From assembly GCF_000416235.1 (NCBI RefSeq), contig NZ_ATLO01000016.1, forward strand, positions 1-64,000: a DNA stretch of 64,000 bases, written 5' to 3'. Below are positions 56,459 to 64,000 of this stretch, piece by piece. The first letter of the stretch is position 1. Each line of letters opens with the position of its first letter. The stretch is from Pseudomonas sp. CFII64. GTDB lineage: Bacteria; Pseudomonadota; Gammaproteobacteria; Pseudomonadales; Pseudomonadaceae. Position numbers and translations under genes: made by a program. The notes below the pieces were generated by a model. The model did no database searches, was not told where the DNA came from, and saw nothing but the letters and a program-made list of their open reading frames with translations.

Positions 56459-57856
56459 GTGAACACAGTCCATACACCGACGGACGCCACACCGCTTGCC
56501 CGGGCAGTTGCCAAGGTCAAGCGTCACGTATTGCCGCTGTTCGTCATCATGTTCATCGTCAATTACATTGACCGGGTGAACATCGGCTTCGTGCGCAGCC
56601 ATCTGGAAACCGACCTGGGCATTGGCGCTGCCGCCTATGGACTGGGCGCCGGACTGTTCTTCGTTGGCTACGCGATTTTCGAAGTGCCTTCCAATATGTT
56701 GTTGCAACGCTACGGTGCCCGCGCCTGGCTGACGCGCATCATGTTCACCTGGGGCCTGGCGGCAATGGCCATGGCCTTCGTGCAGGGCGAAACCAGCTTC
56801 TACGTGCTGCGTTTCATCCTCGGCGCAGCGGAAGCGGGCTTCTTCCCTGGCATCATTTATTACTTCACCCAGTGGCTGCCAGGCGCTGATCGCGGCAAAG
56901 CGATGGCGATATTCCTCAGCGGTTCAGCCATCGCGTCGGTGATTTCCGGCCCGGTGTCGGGTGCTCTGCTGCATATCAGCGGGATGGGCATGCATGGCTG
57001 GCAGTGGATGTTCCTCATCGAAGGCTTTGCCTCGGTCGTGCTCTGCGGCTTTGTCTGGTTCTGGCTGCAGTCACATCCCAGCGAAGCGAAATGGCTGAGC
57101 AACGAAGAGAAAGACGCGCTGATTGGCGCCATCGCTGAAGAACAGCGGGCACGGGAGGCTACGCAAACCGTCAAGCCATCGATGTTCAAGTTGCTGGCCG
57201 ACAAACAGATCGCGTTGTTCTGCTTCATCTATTTCTCCATCGCCCTGACCATCTATGGCGCCACATTCTGGCTGCCGAGCATGATCAAGAAAATGGGCAA
57301 TATGGGCGACTTCCAGGTGGGCCTGTTCAACTCGATCCCATGGATCATCTCGATCATCGCGATGTACGGCTTTGCCGCCATGGCGGGCAAATGGAAGTAT
57401 CAGCAAGCCTGGGTCGCGGTAACGCTGGTCATCGCCTCGTTCGGCATGTTCATGTCCACCACCGGCGGGCCGATCTTCGCCTTCGTGGCAATCTGTTTCG
57501 CCGCCATCGGCTTCAAAGCGGCATCGGCACTGTTCTGGCCGATCCCGCAGGGTTATCTGGATGCGCGGATTGCTGCGGCGGTGATTGCCTTGATCAACTC
57601 GATCGGCAACCTCGGTGGCTTTGTGGCACCAACGGCGTTCGGCTTCCTGGAACAGACCACCGGCTCCATCGAAGGCGGCTTGTACGGCCTGGCAATTACC
57701 TCGCTGGTCGCCGCCGTGGTGATCTTCTTTGCCCGCACCTCGCCCCGTGGCGACGCACCCAGCATTTTGACCGGCAAGCCGGTTGAAGTCCCCGTTTCGA
57801 AAAACTCCGTAAATCGCCAAGCCTTGAAATCTGGCCCATCGGGAGCAGCCTCTTGA
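56459..57856 (+). CDS. MFS transporter, anion:cation symporter family
   Basis: A 465-residue major facilitator with 12 hydrophobic segments. FIVNYIDRVNIGFVRSHL and FEVPSNMLLQRYGARAWL are typical of the ACS family that carries glucarate, galactarate, phthalate and related organic anions. The GTG at 56459 with GGGAG 7 bases upstream is preferred over the ATG at 56441, which lies before that site. It is coupled to the dehydratase by a 4-base overlap, so it probably imports that enzyme's substrate. Confidence 0.9.
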   Translation: MNTVHTPTDATPLARAVAKVKRHVLPLFVIMFIVNYIDRVNIGFVRSHLETDLGIGAAAYGLGAGLFFVGYAIFEVPSNMLLQRYGARAWLTRIMFTWGLAAMAMAFVQGETSFYVLRFILGAAEAGFFPGIIYYFTQWLPGADRGKAMAIFLSGSAIASVISGPVSGALLHISGMGMHGWQWMFLIEGFASVVLCGFVWFWLQSHPSEAKWLSNEEKDALIGAIAEEQRAREATQTVKPSMFKLLADKQIALFCFIYFSIALTIYGATFWLPSMIKKMGNMGDFQVGLFNSIPWIISIIAMYGFAAMAGKWKYQQAWVAVTLVIASFGMFMSTTGGPIFAFVAICFAAIGFKAASALFWPIPQGYLDARIAAAVIALINSIGNLGGFVAPTAFGFLEQTTGSIEGGLYGLAITSLVAAVVIFFARTSPRGDAPSILTGKPVEVPVSKNSVNRQALKSGPSGAAS

Positions 57857-59127
57857 AAATCAAACGAGTCACCGTCACGCCAATTGCCTTTCGTGATCCA
57901 CCGTTGCTCAACGCCAGCGGCATCCACGAACCCTTTGCCCTGCGCTCGATCATCGAGATCGAAAGCGACAACGGCTATATCGGCTTGGGCGAAAGCTATG
58001 GCGATGCTCCAGCGCTGTTGATCCAGCAGCAATTGCAAAACCAGTTGATCGGCCTCGACCCGTTCAATCTCAACCAGCTGCGCACCATCGTCCAGGCAAC
58101 TGTCGCTGCCAACAAACCGGCGAGCATCGCGGGTGCCGAACTGGCACCCGGCTCCCACGCCAGCAAAGCGGTCAGCAATGCGTATTCAGCATTCGAAGTG
58201 GCGTTCCTCGACTTGCAGGCGCATTACCTGAACGTGCCATTGGTTGACCTGCTGGGCGGTGCGATCCGCGATGAAATCCCGTTCAGTGCCTACCTGTTTT
58301 TCAAGTACGCCGAACACGTTGATTCGCCCTACAAACCCGACAGCTGGGGCGAGGCACTGAACGAAGAACAGATCGTCGCCCAAGCGCGGCGCATGATCGA
58401 GGCTTACGGTTTCAAGAGCATCAAACTCAAGGCGGGCACGTTGCCGCCGGAACATGAAGTGTCGTGCATCAAGGCGCTGAAAAAAGCCTTCCCCGGCTTC
58501 CCGCTACGCATTGACCCGAACGGCAACTGGTCGCTGGAAACCTCGATTCGCATGGCCGAACTGCTGGGCGATGACCTGCAGTATTACGAAGACCCGACGC
58601 CGGGCCTGGAAGGCATGTCCGAACTGCACAAACGCACCGGCCTGCCGCTGGCAACCAATATGGTCGTCACCGACTTCGACGAATTCCGCCGCAGCGTAGC
58701 GCTGAACAGCGTGCAGATCGTGCTGGCTGACCACCATTATTGGGGCGGTCTGCGCGACACTCAGGCACTGGCGAAAATGTGCGACACCTTCGGCCTTGGC
58801 GTGTCCATGCACTCCAACTCGCACCTGGGCATCAGCCTGATGGCAATGGCCCACGTCGCGGCGTCGGTGCCAAACCTCGATTACGCGTGCGACACGCACT
58901 ACCCGTGGCAGGAACCCGACGAAGAAGTGATCAAGGGCGGCAAGCTGCCGATTGTCGACGGCTGCGTGAAAATCACCCGCGCGCCGGGGCTGGGCCTGGA
59001 GCTGGATCGCGATCAGCTCGGCAAGCTGCACGATCAATTCCTCACCTGCGGCATCCGCCAGCGCGATGACGTGAAGCAGATGCAGCGTTACAAGCCGGAC
59101 TGGAAAGCCGTCAAACCCCGCTTCTGA
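57853..59127 (+). CDS. Glucarate dehydratase family enolase-superfamily enzyme
   Basis: A 424-residue enolase-superfamily acid-sugar dehydratase. Active-site features: K191-x-K193 (SIKLKAG), metal ligands Asp221 (RIDPNGNWS) and Glu246 (YYEDP), a third ligand expected in the ATNMVVTD segment, and general base His320 (MHSNSHLG). These support dehydration of glucarate or a related aldarate. It starts at TTG (57853), whose TTGA overlaps the MFS stop, with GGGAG upstream. A strong terminator follows. E. coli has both a true dehydratase and an inactive-like relative, so the substrate is not certain. Confidence 0.9.
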   Translation: MKIKRVTVTPIAFRDPPLLNASGIHEPFALRSIIEIESDNGYIGLGESYGDAPALLIQQQLQNQLIGLDPFNLNQLRTIVQATVAANKPASIAGAELAPGSHASKAVSNAYSAFEVAFLDLQAHYLNVPLVDLLGGAIRDEIPFSAYLFFKYAEHVDSPYKPDSWGEALNEEQIVAQARRMIEAYGFKSIKLKAGTLPPEHEVSCIKALKKAFPGFPLRIDPNGNWSLETSIRMAELLGDDLQYYEDPTPGLEGMSELHKRTGLPLATNMVVTDFDEFRRSVALNSVQIVLADHHYWGGLRDTQALAKMCDTFGLGVSMHSNSHLGISLMAMAHVAASVPNLDYACDTHYPWQEPDEEVIKGGKLPIVDGCVKITRAPGLGLELDRDQLGKLHDQFLTCGIRQRDDVKQMQRYKPDWKAVKPRF

Positions 59128-59144
59128 CACACCCTTTTTGTTGG

Positions 59145-59178
59145 GCCCGGCACATCCCCTGTGTCGGGCTTTTTTTTT
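59145..59178 (+). terminator. Rho-independent terminator after the dehydratase gene
   Basis: The stem GCCCGGCACA / TGTGTCGGGC (one G-T pair) with a short loop is followed by nine T. Confidence 0.92.
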
Positions 59179-59199
59179 GTTTGGCAAATCGTTGCGGGC

Positions 59200-59291
59200 G
59201 TGGGAGCGAGGCTTGCCCGGGAATCGGTCTTTTCGCTCAACATCTTTATCGCCTGAACTCACGTCTTCGCGGGCAAGGCTCGCTCCCACGG
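59200..59291. repeat. REP pair (GGAGCGAGGC family)
   Basis: GTGGGAGCGAGGCTTGCC and its complement (GGCAAGGCTCGCTCCCAC) lie about 57 bases apart. Confidence 0.85.
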
Positions 59292-59344
59292 GCTGGTACC
59301 AAACCGCACGATCCCAGGAACCGATCAAAACAGCGCAGAACGCT

Positions 59345-59560
59345 TCAGGCGAGCTGTTTCTCGAGTTTGATCACGGATTGATCGATAACGGTTCTGGCAA
59401 GCTCAACCAGATGCATCACTGAAAACACCAGATGCCGGTCGGCTCCGCTCAAACGGTCGCCACTTTCGTAGGCCGTTGCAGCTGCACATTGCAGCAGCTC
59501 GGATGCGTGGTTCAGGGCGTCTTCGAGGGTTGAAGGGGGAATAGGTGTGAGATTGATCAT
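59345..59560 (-). CDS. DUF6124/DUF3077-like small protein
   Basis: A 71-residue mainly helical protein: a short proline-containing N-terminus (TPIPPSTLEDAL), then HASELLQCAAATAYESGD and FSVMHLVELARTVIDQ, the pattern I associate with the Pseudomonas DUF6124/DUF3077 group, here in a short form. Function is unknown. The ribosome site is weak. The 5' region carries two copies of an unusual structured module (59572-59787), which may belong to its leader. Confidence 0.6.
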   Translation of the reverse strand: MINLTPIPPSTLEDALNHASELLQCAAATAYESGDRLSGADRHLVFSVMHLVELARTVIDQSVIKLEKQLA

Positions 59561-59571
59561 ATTTAAAAACT

Positions 59572-59787
59572 CTGAAGTCAGTTTGCGCTGTCAGCAATCG
59601 CTACTAAAAGAAGGGTGGCAGCTGTGCGCAGGTTAGTAGACCGGGACTTCAGAACCGGCGCACCCGAAGATGCCCCACGCACAGCCACCATAAAGATGGG
59701 CATTTCAAGGAAACACTGTGCGACTGAAGTTTGCGGGCTACTAAACCCAATCACTGATTTCTCAGCGACCGGCGCACCTTAGTAGCC
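59572..59787. repeat. Tandem structured element with CTACTAA / TTAGTAG stems
   Basis: Two diverged modules share, in order, CTGAAGT, TTTGCG, CTACTAAA, ACCGGCGCACC and TTAGTAG (the last two swap order in one copy). In the right module GGCTACTAA (59736-59744) pairs perfectly with TTAGTAGCC (59779-59787), enclosing a 6-bp hairpin with a GAAA tetraloop when read on the minus strand (59752-59767). In the left module CTACTAA (59601) pairs with TTAGTAG (59633). It lies directly upstream of the minus-strand DUF6124-like gene. It does not match the REP families here and is not a tRNA. Confidence 0.6.
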
Positions 59788-59913
59788 AAAATCCACAGAC
59801 GCAAGCGGCCGGAAGTATCTCGGAAACTTCACTCAAGAGAAACAGAAATGTCCGGCAAGCCGTCAGGTGAAGGCGCGCAAAACATGCGCTGCTCTGGCAG
59901 GTTTCTGGTTATT

Positions 59914-59942
59914 CCGTTGGAGCGAGGCTTGCCCGCGAATCG
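59914..59942. repeat. Solitary REP half-site (GGAGCGAGGC family)
   Basis: One arm, CCGTTGGAGCGAGGCTTGCC, without a nearby inverted partner, in the 300-bp stretch between the structured element and the MFS gene, which otherwise shows nothing recognisable. Confidence 0.75.
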
Positions 59943-60092
59943 ATTGGTCATTTTTTGAATGCGTCCAGTCATCCCTCTCTTAACTCCAAAACCATCGAGC
60001 ATGCTCAACGCTGCGTGAGCACCATGTCCTGGTGCTCAGTGCACATACCATTCATTTCCCAAGCTGCTAGCCGATACCGACCCTGGTTGCCG

Positions 60093-61508
60093 CTAAGTCG
60101 GCCTAGTCAAGGCGGTGGATCTAAACGTAATGACGCACGTCAAGACAGCGGCCATAACCGATAACAGCGCGGCGGCACCGAATGCCACTGGTAATCCAGA
60201 TACGAAGTCACCGGGTAGTGAAGAAATGGCGAAAACTGAGGTTACAACAGCGATTCCTAATGCACCGCCAATCTGCTGATCCATCTGTAACAGGCCCGAC
60301 GCCGTGCCCGATTGCTCGGCAGCCACGCCGTCCATCGTCAGCACCGTGCCTGGTGTAAATACCAACGCAATACCCAAACTGTGCACCAACATTGGGCCTA
60401 GCACCGAACCCGCGTAACTGCCGCCAATGTCGATTATGGCGAACCCTATAAAACTGCATGCCACGAGCAAGCATCCGCTCAATTGAAGTCTGCTGGCACC
60501 GAAGCGCTCGATCAGACCTGGCATGAAATGGGTTACAGCAAAAACGGTGCAAGTGACTGGTAAATAGGCAAGACCCGCTGCCAGAGGCCCAAACCCTAGC
60601 ACTTTCTGAAAATATTGAACCACCAGAAACAGCATCGAAAAATGCATGCCGACGATGATCGCCATTACGGCCAAAGCGACGATGCGGGTTCGGTTCCGTA
60701 GTAGATTCAAATTCAGGAGGGGCTGCTGCACCCGGCCTTCTATCATCCAGAATGCTGTCAAGAGCGCAACGGCAACCACAAAAGAAGGCAGGGTTGCGAA
60801 GTGTGCCCAACCGTGCTCTGCGGCATTAATAAAACCGAATACCAGCGCAATCGAACCGGCGGTAGCGGTCAGTGCTCCACCCATGTCGAATTGAGCACGC
60901 TGACTCGCTGTTTCTTTGACAACTTTGCCAATCATAAGAAGGATCAAAATCCCGACGGGCACATTGATAAGCAGCGACCAGCGCCAAGAGAAATATTCTG
61001 TAAGTGCGCCTCCTAGAATGAGTCCGGCTGAAGCACCTACTGAAGAAACAGTAATGAACAGCGCAAGTCCTCGATTACGCTCCGCCTCGCTGCGCGCAAT
61101 GTTCATCACTAATGCCAATACACTGGGTGCCGCTATAGCGGCGCCAATACCTTGGAGAACTCTTGCAGCAACCAATACCAACGGACTATTCGCCAGCCCC
61201 CCCAGTAGCGAAGCCAGTACAAAAATGGCGACGCCAAATTTAAATGCCCTGACCCGCCCGTAGACATCCCCTATTCGGCCTCCCAATAACAGCAACCCGC
61301 CAAGTGCCAAAGCAAATGCATTCGGTACCCAAGACAAGGCTGCGGGGGAAAATCCCAGATCAGCCTGTATTTGAGGCAAAGCCACCATTACGATTAAAAA
61401 GTCCATCTGCAACATGAGTTGGGCGCTGAGAATGACGGTTAACGCAAGAATACGATTCGTGTCCTGCCTCGATATAGATGACGCTTGCGCCGACGGTGAA
61501 TTAGACAT
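60093..61508 (-). CDS. MFS drug transporter, DHA2 (EmrB/QacA) family
   Basis: A 471-residue exporter with 14 predicted membrane segments. LMLQMDFLIVMVALPQIQADLG and WVPNAFALALGGLLLLGGRIGDVYGR are the DHA2 opening motifs, and GGALTEYFSWRWSLLINVPVG the motif C region. The start at 61508 has GGGAC upstream; a longer frame is rejected. It lies 67 bases downstream of the SDR gene on the same strand, and both are divergent from an HxlR regulator, which suggests a drug- or electrophile-response unit. Codon use is less GC-rich than in the core genes, consistent with acquisition. Confidence 0.9.
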   Translation of the reverse strand: MSNSPSAQASSISRQDTNRILALTVILSAQLMLQMDFLIVMVALPQIQADLGFSPAALSWVPNAFALALGGLLLLGGRIGDVYGRVRAFKFGVAIFVLASLLGGLANSPLVLVAARVLQGIGAAIAAPSVLALVMNIARSEAERNRGLALFITVSSVGASAGLILGGALTEYFSWRWSLLINVPVGILILLMIGKVVKETASQRAQFDMGGALTATAGSIALVFGFINAAEHGWAHFATLPSFVVAVALLTAFWMIEGRVQQPLLNLNLLRNRTRIVALAVMAIIVGMHFSMLFLVVQYFQKVLGFGPLAAGLAYLPVTCTVFAVTHFMPGLIERFGASRLQLSGCLLVACSFIGFAIIDIGGSYAGSVLGPMLVHSLGIALVFTPGTVLTMDGVAAEQSGTASGLLQMDQQIGGALGIAVVTSVFAISSLPGDFVSGLPVAFGAAALLSVMAAVLTCVITFRSTALTRPT

Positions 61509-61575
61509 AGACGTCCCCAGAGGTAGCAAAGAACGGCCTGAACGAGTTCTGGCCGTTTGGATTAGCAAGCGCGTT

Positions 61576-62316
61576 TTAGACCTGTGAAGCTCCACCATCG
61601 GCAAACAGCTCAATACCGTTGATATAGCTCGATGCATCGCTGGCCAGGAAAGCAACCGCCTTACCTATTTCCCGCGCTTCGCCTACGCGTCCAATAGTGC
61701 TTTTTTCACTCAGAGACTGGATTAGCTGCTCCGCATGGTCTCCTGCCATGTTCCGCAAGGATTGGGTATCCACCGGCCCGGGACTGAGCATGTTGATACG
61801 AACGCCAGAACCCTTGATGTCCAAAATCCAACTTCTGACCAATGCCCGGAGTGCAGCCTTGGTGGCGCCATAAAGGCCCAGCCCCGGCCCAGGACTAATC
61901 GAAGCGGTAGAGCCGATGATGACAATGCTGGCGCCTTTGTTCATAAGAGGCAGCGCGCCCTGGACAGTGAAAGTGACGCCTTTGACATTCGTTTCAAATA
62001 CTCGGTCAAACCCTGCTTCAGTTATCGTTCCTAACGGGGCGATCTCGCCCATTCCGGCATTCGCGACCAAGACATCGATATGGCCATGAGTTGCCTTCAT
62101 ATGACTGAAAAGGCTGGCCAGATCAGTTGGACGTGAAACATCAGCAGCAAATGCCTCTACGTTATTCCCCAAGATAGTCAAAGCCTGATCCAACCGCTCC
62201 TGCCGACGTCCCGTGATGACTACACATGCACCCTGCGTGGCGAATTCCTTTGCGATCGCAAACCCCAAACCTGATGACCCGCCGGAGACCAAAACAACTT
62301 TGTTTTTGAATTCCAT
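61576..62316 (-). CDS. Short-chain dehydrogenase/reductase
   Basis: A 246-residue classical SDR: cofactor motif SGGSSGLG, NAG in the central strand, catalytic Ser in IIGSTASIS and Y-G-A-T-K, and C-terminal LASDASSYINGIELFADGG. The substrate is unknown. It begins the SDR-MFS operon opposite the HxlR gene, whose family often senses quinones or aldehydes and controls enzymes that reduce them; that role is inferred. Confidence 0.9.
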   Translation of the reverse strand: MEFKNKVVLVSGGSSGLGFAIAKEFATQGACVVITGRRQERLDQALTILGNNVEAFAADVSRPTDLASLFSHMKATHGHIDVLVANAGMGEIAPLGTITEAGFDRVFETNVKGVTFTVQGALPLMNKGASIVIIGSTASISPGPGLGLYGATKAALRALVRSWILDIKGSGVRINMLSPGPVDTQSLRNMAGDHAEQLIQSLSEKSTIGRVGEAREIGKAVAFLASDASSYINGIELFADGGASQV

Positions 62317-62503
62317 AAATACGTACCTGAGTGCAAAGAGTTAGAGGGTGTATTAGCGAGCACGCTGATGAGCCAATGAACGCGGCATCGGCGCCATTAC
62401 CATGCGATTGTTCAAAGCCAGCGTTTCAAGCGAGAACGGATGGAATAAAGGCTCGAAATACCTAGACCTCATCGAATGAGAATCCGTGTGAATGAGTTCG
62501 CAT

Positions 62504-62520
62504 GGTATAAGATGTATACC
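62504..62520. promoter_or_regulatory. Candidate HxlR operator
   Basis: A perfect inverted repeat GGTATA-AGATG-TATACC lies in the divergent SDR/HxlR region, with a partial copy (AGGTATATAT) at 62550 just before the HxlR ribosome site. The placement suits control of both directions. Confidence 0.5.
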
Positions 62521-62570
62521 TAATATCAATACGGCACTTAAATGCCATCAGGTATATATGAGGAAACCAC

Positions 62571-62975
62571 ATGCTAACGACGGATGATCAGATCCTCAGA
62601 GATGAGCTGGATCTGGGGGCTTACATGGCTGATCCTTCAAGCCGGTTGATGCTGGATCAAATCGCGGATAAGTGGTCGATATTGATTCTCGCCGCACTCT
62701 GTAAAAAACCATTGCGTTTCAATGAACTTAAGCGCTGCCTGGACGGGATAACTCAAAAGGCGCTCACGCAGGCCCTTCGACGGCTTGAGCGAAACGGGAT
62801 TCTCGCCCGTCGAGTTATTCCGTCGTCTCAGGTGGCGGTGGAGTACAGCGTCACGCCGCTGGGCTTTACGCTTGAAGAGCCATTCAAGGCTTTATTTTTC
62901 TGGACGATTCATAATTCAGCCGCAGTTACCGATGCTCGTGAAGCATTTGACGGACGAGATGTGGAAGGTTTGTAG
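62571..62975 (+). CDS. HxlR family transcriptional regulator
   Basis: A 134-residue winged-helix regulator of the HxlR type. The family core is visible as LMLDQIADKWSILILAAL, LRFNELKRCLDGITQKALT and QALRRLERNGILARRV, followed by VEYSVTPLGFTL. A GAGGAAACC site precedes the ATG. No conserved Cys sensor is seen near the N-terminus. It probably controls itself and the divergent SDR-MFS pair through the GGTATA repeat. Confidence 0.92.
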   Translation: MLTTDDQILRDELDLGAYMADPSSRLMLDQIADKWSILILAALCKKPLRFNELKRCLDGITQKALTQALRRLERNGILARRVIPSSQVAVEYSVTPLGFTLEEPFKALFFWTIHNSAAVTDAREAFDGRDVEGL

Positions 62976-63222
62976 TCAGACCCTGGTCATGCTGGATCGA
63001 AAACGGGTCCGGGTAATTTACGTCGTACAAACAACAGAGCGAATATCAATCAAAAGCTGCTAAAGGCCGTGTATACACCAAAGAATCTTCAACACACTCG
63101 CTCGACTGATAACGCCAGAAGGAATAAAGATAGATCGTATTGATATAAGCGGTTATATGAAAGATCGCTATGCTGCCGCCTGTTTTTTCCCGTAGTCGCG
63201 CGTCAAGTCGTAGGAAGCAGCA

Positions 63223-64000
63223 ATGGATTTTGGTGGTTTGGGGTTAGTGGTCGCAGGCTTGGTGGTCGGGTTCATCGTCGGTATGACGGGCGTGGGTGGC
63301 GGTTCCTTGATGACGCCGATCCTGCTGTGGTTCGGCATCAACCCCGCCACGGCCGTTGGCACCGATCTGCTGTATGCGGCGATTACCAAATCCGGCGGCG
63401 TGTGGGTTCATCGCAGGCACCAGAACATCGACTGGTCGATCACCGGCTGGCTGACGCTGGGCAGCGTTCCGGCGGTGTTGCTGACGTTGTGGTTCCTGAG
63501 CACGTTGCATACGTCCCCAGACGCCATGAATGCCGTGATCAAGCAGGCGTTGGGGGTCGTTCTACTGCTCACCGCGCTGGCTGTATTCTTCAAGAAACGG
63601 CTGTTGGCTTTTGCGCACAATCGCGCCGGCGGTCACTACAACCCAAGCGGTCCCAGCCTCAATGCGTTGACGGTCGTGACTGGATTGGTCCTCGGCACCA
63701 TGGTCGCCCTGACCTCCATCGGTGCTGGCGCCTTGGGCACCGTGGCGTTGTTTATCCTCTACCCGTTCCTGCCCACCCGCCGCCTGGTCGGTACCGAAAT
63801 CGCTCACGCGGTGCCGCTGACGCTGGTCGCGGGCATGGGGCACGCCAGCATGGGCAACATGGATTGGGGCATCCTCGGTTACCTGTTGATGGGATCGCTG
63901 CCGGGGATTTACATCGGCAGTCACCTGTCCGGCAAGGTTTCTGACGATGTCCTGCGTCCTTGTCTGGCAGCGATGCTGGCGTTTATCGGCTTCAAGCTGG
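63223..64000 (+). CDS. Sulfite exporter TauE/SafE family protein (partial, runs off the window)
   Basis: The first 259 codons of a membrane permease, cut by the window end. It opens with the TauE/SafE motif (GFIVGMTGVGGGSLMTPILL), repeated in the second half (LTSIGAGALGTVALFILYPF), with about seven hydrophobic segments so far. Such proteins export sulfite or other small organosulfur anions. AGGAAG precedes the ATG at 63223. It is separated from the HxlR gene by 247 bp in which nothing else is seen. Confidence 0.9.
   Translation, partial: MDFGGLGLVVAGLVVGFIVGMTGVGGGSLMTPILLWFGINPATAVGTDLLYAAITKSGGVWVHRRHQNIDWSITGWLTLGSVPAVLLTLWFLSTLHTSPDAMNAVIKQALGVVLLLTALAVFFKKRLLAFAHNRAGGHYNPSGPSLNALTVVTGLVLGTMVALTSIGAGALGTVALFILYPFLPTRRLVGTEIAHAVPLTLVAGMGHASMGNMDWGILGYLLMGSLPGIYIGSHLSGKVSDDVLRPCLAAMLAFIGFKL

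Noticed and set aside
59572..59787. Degenerate tRNA or integron attC explanation for the TACTAA element
   Set aside because: No cloverleaf, no CCA and no integrase nearby; the repeat is a tandem pair of nested stems instead.
62785..63063. Overlapping frame across the HxlR 3' end
   Set aside because: It lies out of frame within the HxlR gene and shows no domain or ribosome site.

Overview
The window is a chromosomal segment of a fluorescent-group Pseudomonas. The evidence is high GC coding sequence, REP-type palindromes of the GTAGGACCGGC and GTTGGAGCGAGGC kinds, and a gene order that I recall as matching P. aeruginosa PA4632-PA4673: M48 lipoprotein, mqo, PA4642-like, hpt, upp-uraA, hemH, phr, pagL, murI-moeB-prmC-prfA-hemA, TPR lipoprotein, lolB-ispE-tRNA-Gln-prs-rplY-pth-ychF. 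The exact species cannot be read. No insertion sequence, prophage or CRISPR array was seen.

Layout. 0-13 kb holds housekeeping genes: metallopeptidase, an SOS-associated peptidase homologue, small zinc-ribbon and DUF2007 proteins, an acyltransferase, lipoproteins, malate:quinone oxidoreductase, purine/pyrimidine salvage with uracil uptake, ferrochelatase and a TIGR01777 epimerase. 13.5-23.6 kb is a compact light-response cluster: a renalase-like flavoprotein and Trp-rich protein, then a nearly gapless operon of a YbgA-like protein, a LitR/PplR-like MerR regulator, DNA photolyase, an NTF2-like protein, SDR, FAD amine oxidase, DUF1365 protein, a Cfa/UfaM-like methyltransferase, DUF2878 and a YkgJ-type protein. 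Its promoter holds two perfect TGTACA-N12-TGTA(C/T)A repeats, and a third, near-perfect copy precedes the flavoprotein. 23.7-36.3 kb returns to the conserved core: lipid A deacylase, cell wall, release factor and its methylase, glutamyl-tRNA reductase, lipoprotein sorting, isoprenoid synthesis, PRPP synthesis, ribosomal L25, Pth and YchF.

36.4-45.7 kb is a catabolic region: LysE-type exporter, LysR, beta-hydroxyacid dehydrogenase, aldehyde dehydrogenase, M20 amidohydrolase, L-serine deaminase, GcvA-type LysR and a DUF3100 membrane protein, plausibly for an N-acylated or hydroxylated amino-acid-like substrate. 46.2-55.1 kb holds sensing and iron genes: a chemoreceptor, tRNA-Met with a textbook stable-RNA promoter, a TonB siderophore receptor with an STN signalling domain, and an orphan hybrid histidine kinase. 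55.2-59.1 kb is a LysR/MFS/glucarate-dehydratase-family sugar-acid module. 59.3-63 kb is accessory: a small DUF6124-like protein behind an unexplained tandem structured element, then a divergent HxlR versus SDR-MFS module. A TauE/SafE permease runs off the right end.

The most interesting items are the fused light-response operon with its operators, the altered ligand residues in its Cfa-like enzyme and in the YedK homologue, the stable-RNA-type promoter embedded in ispE, and the TACTAA-flanked tandem element at 59.6-59.8 kb. References to other genomes and published systems are from memory; no search was run.
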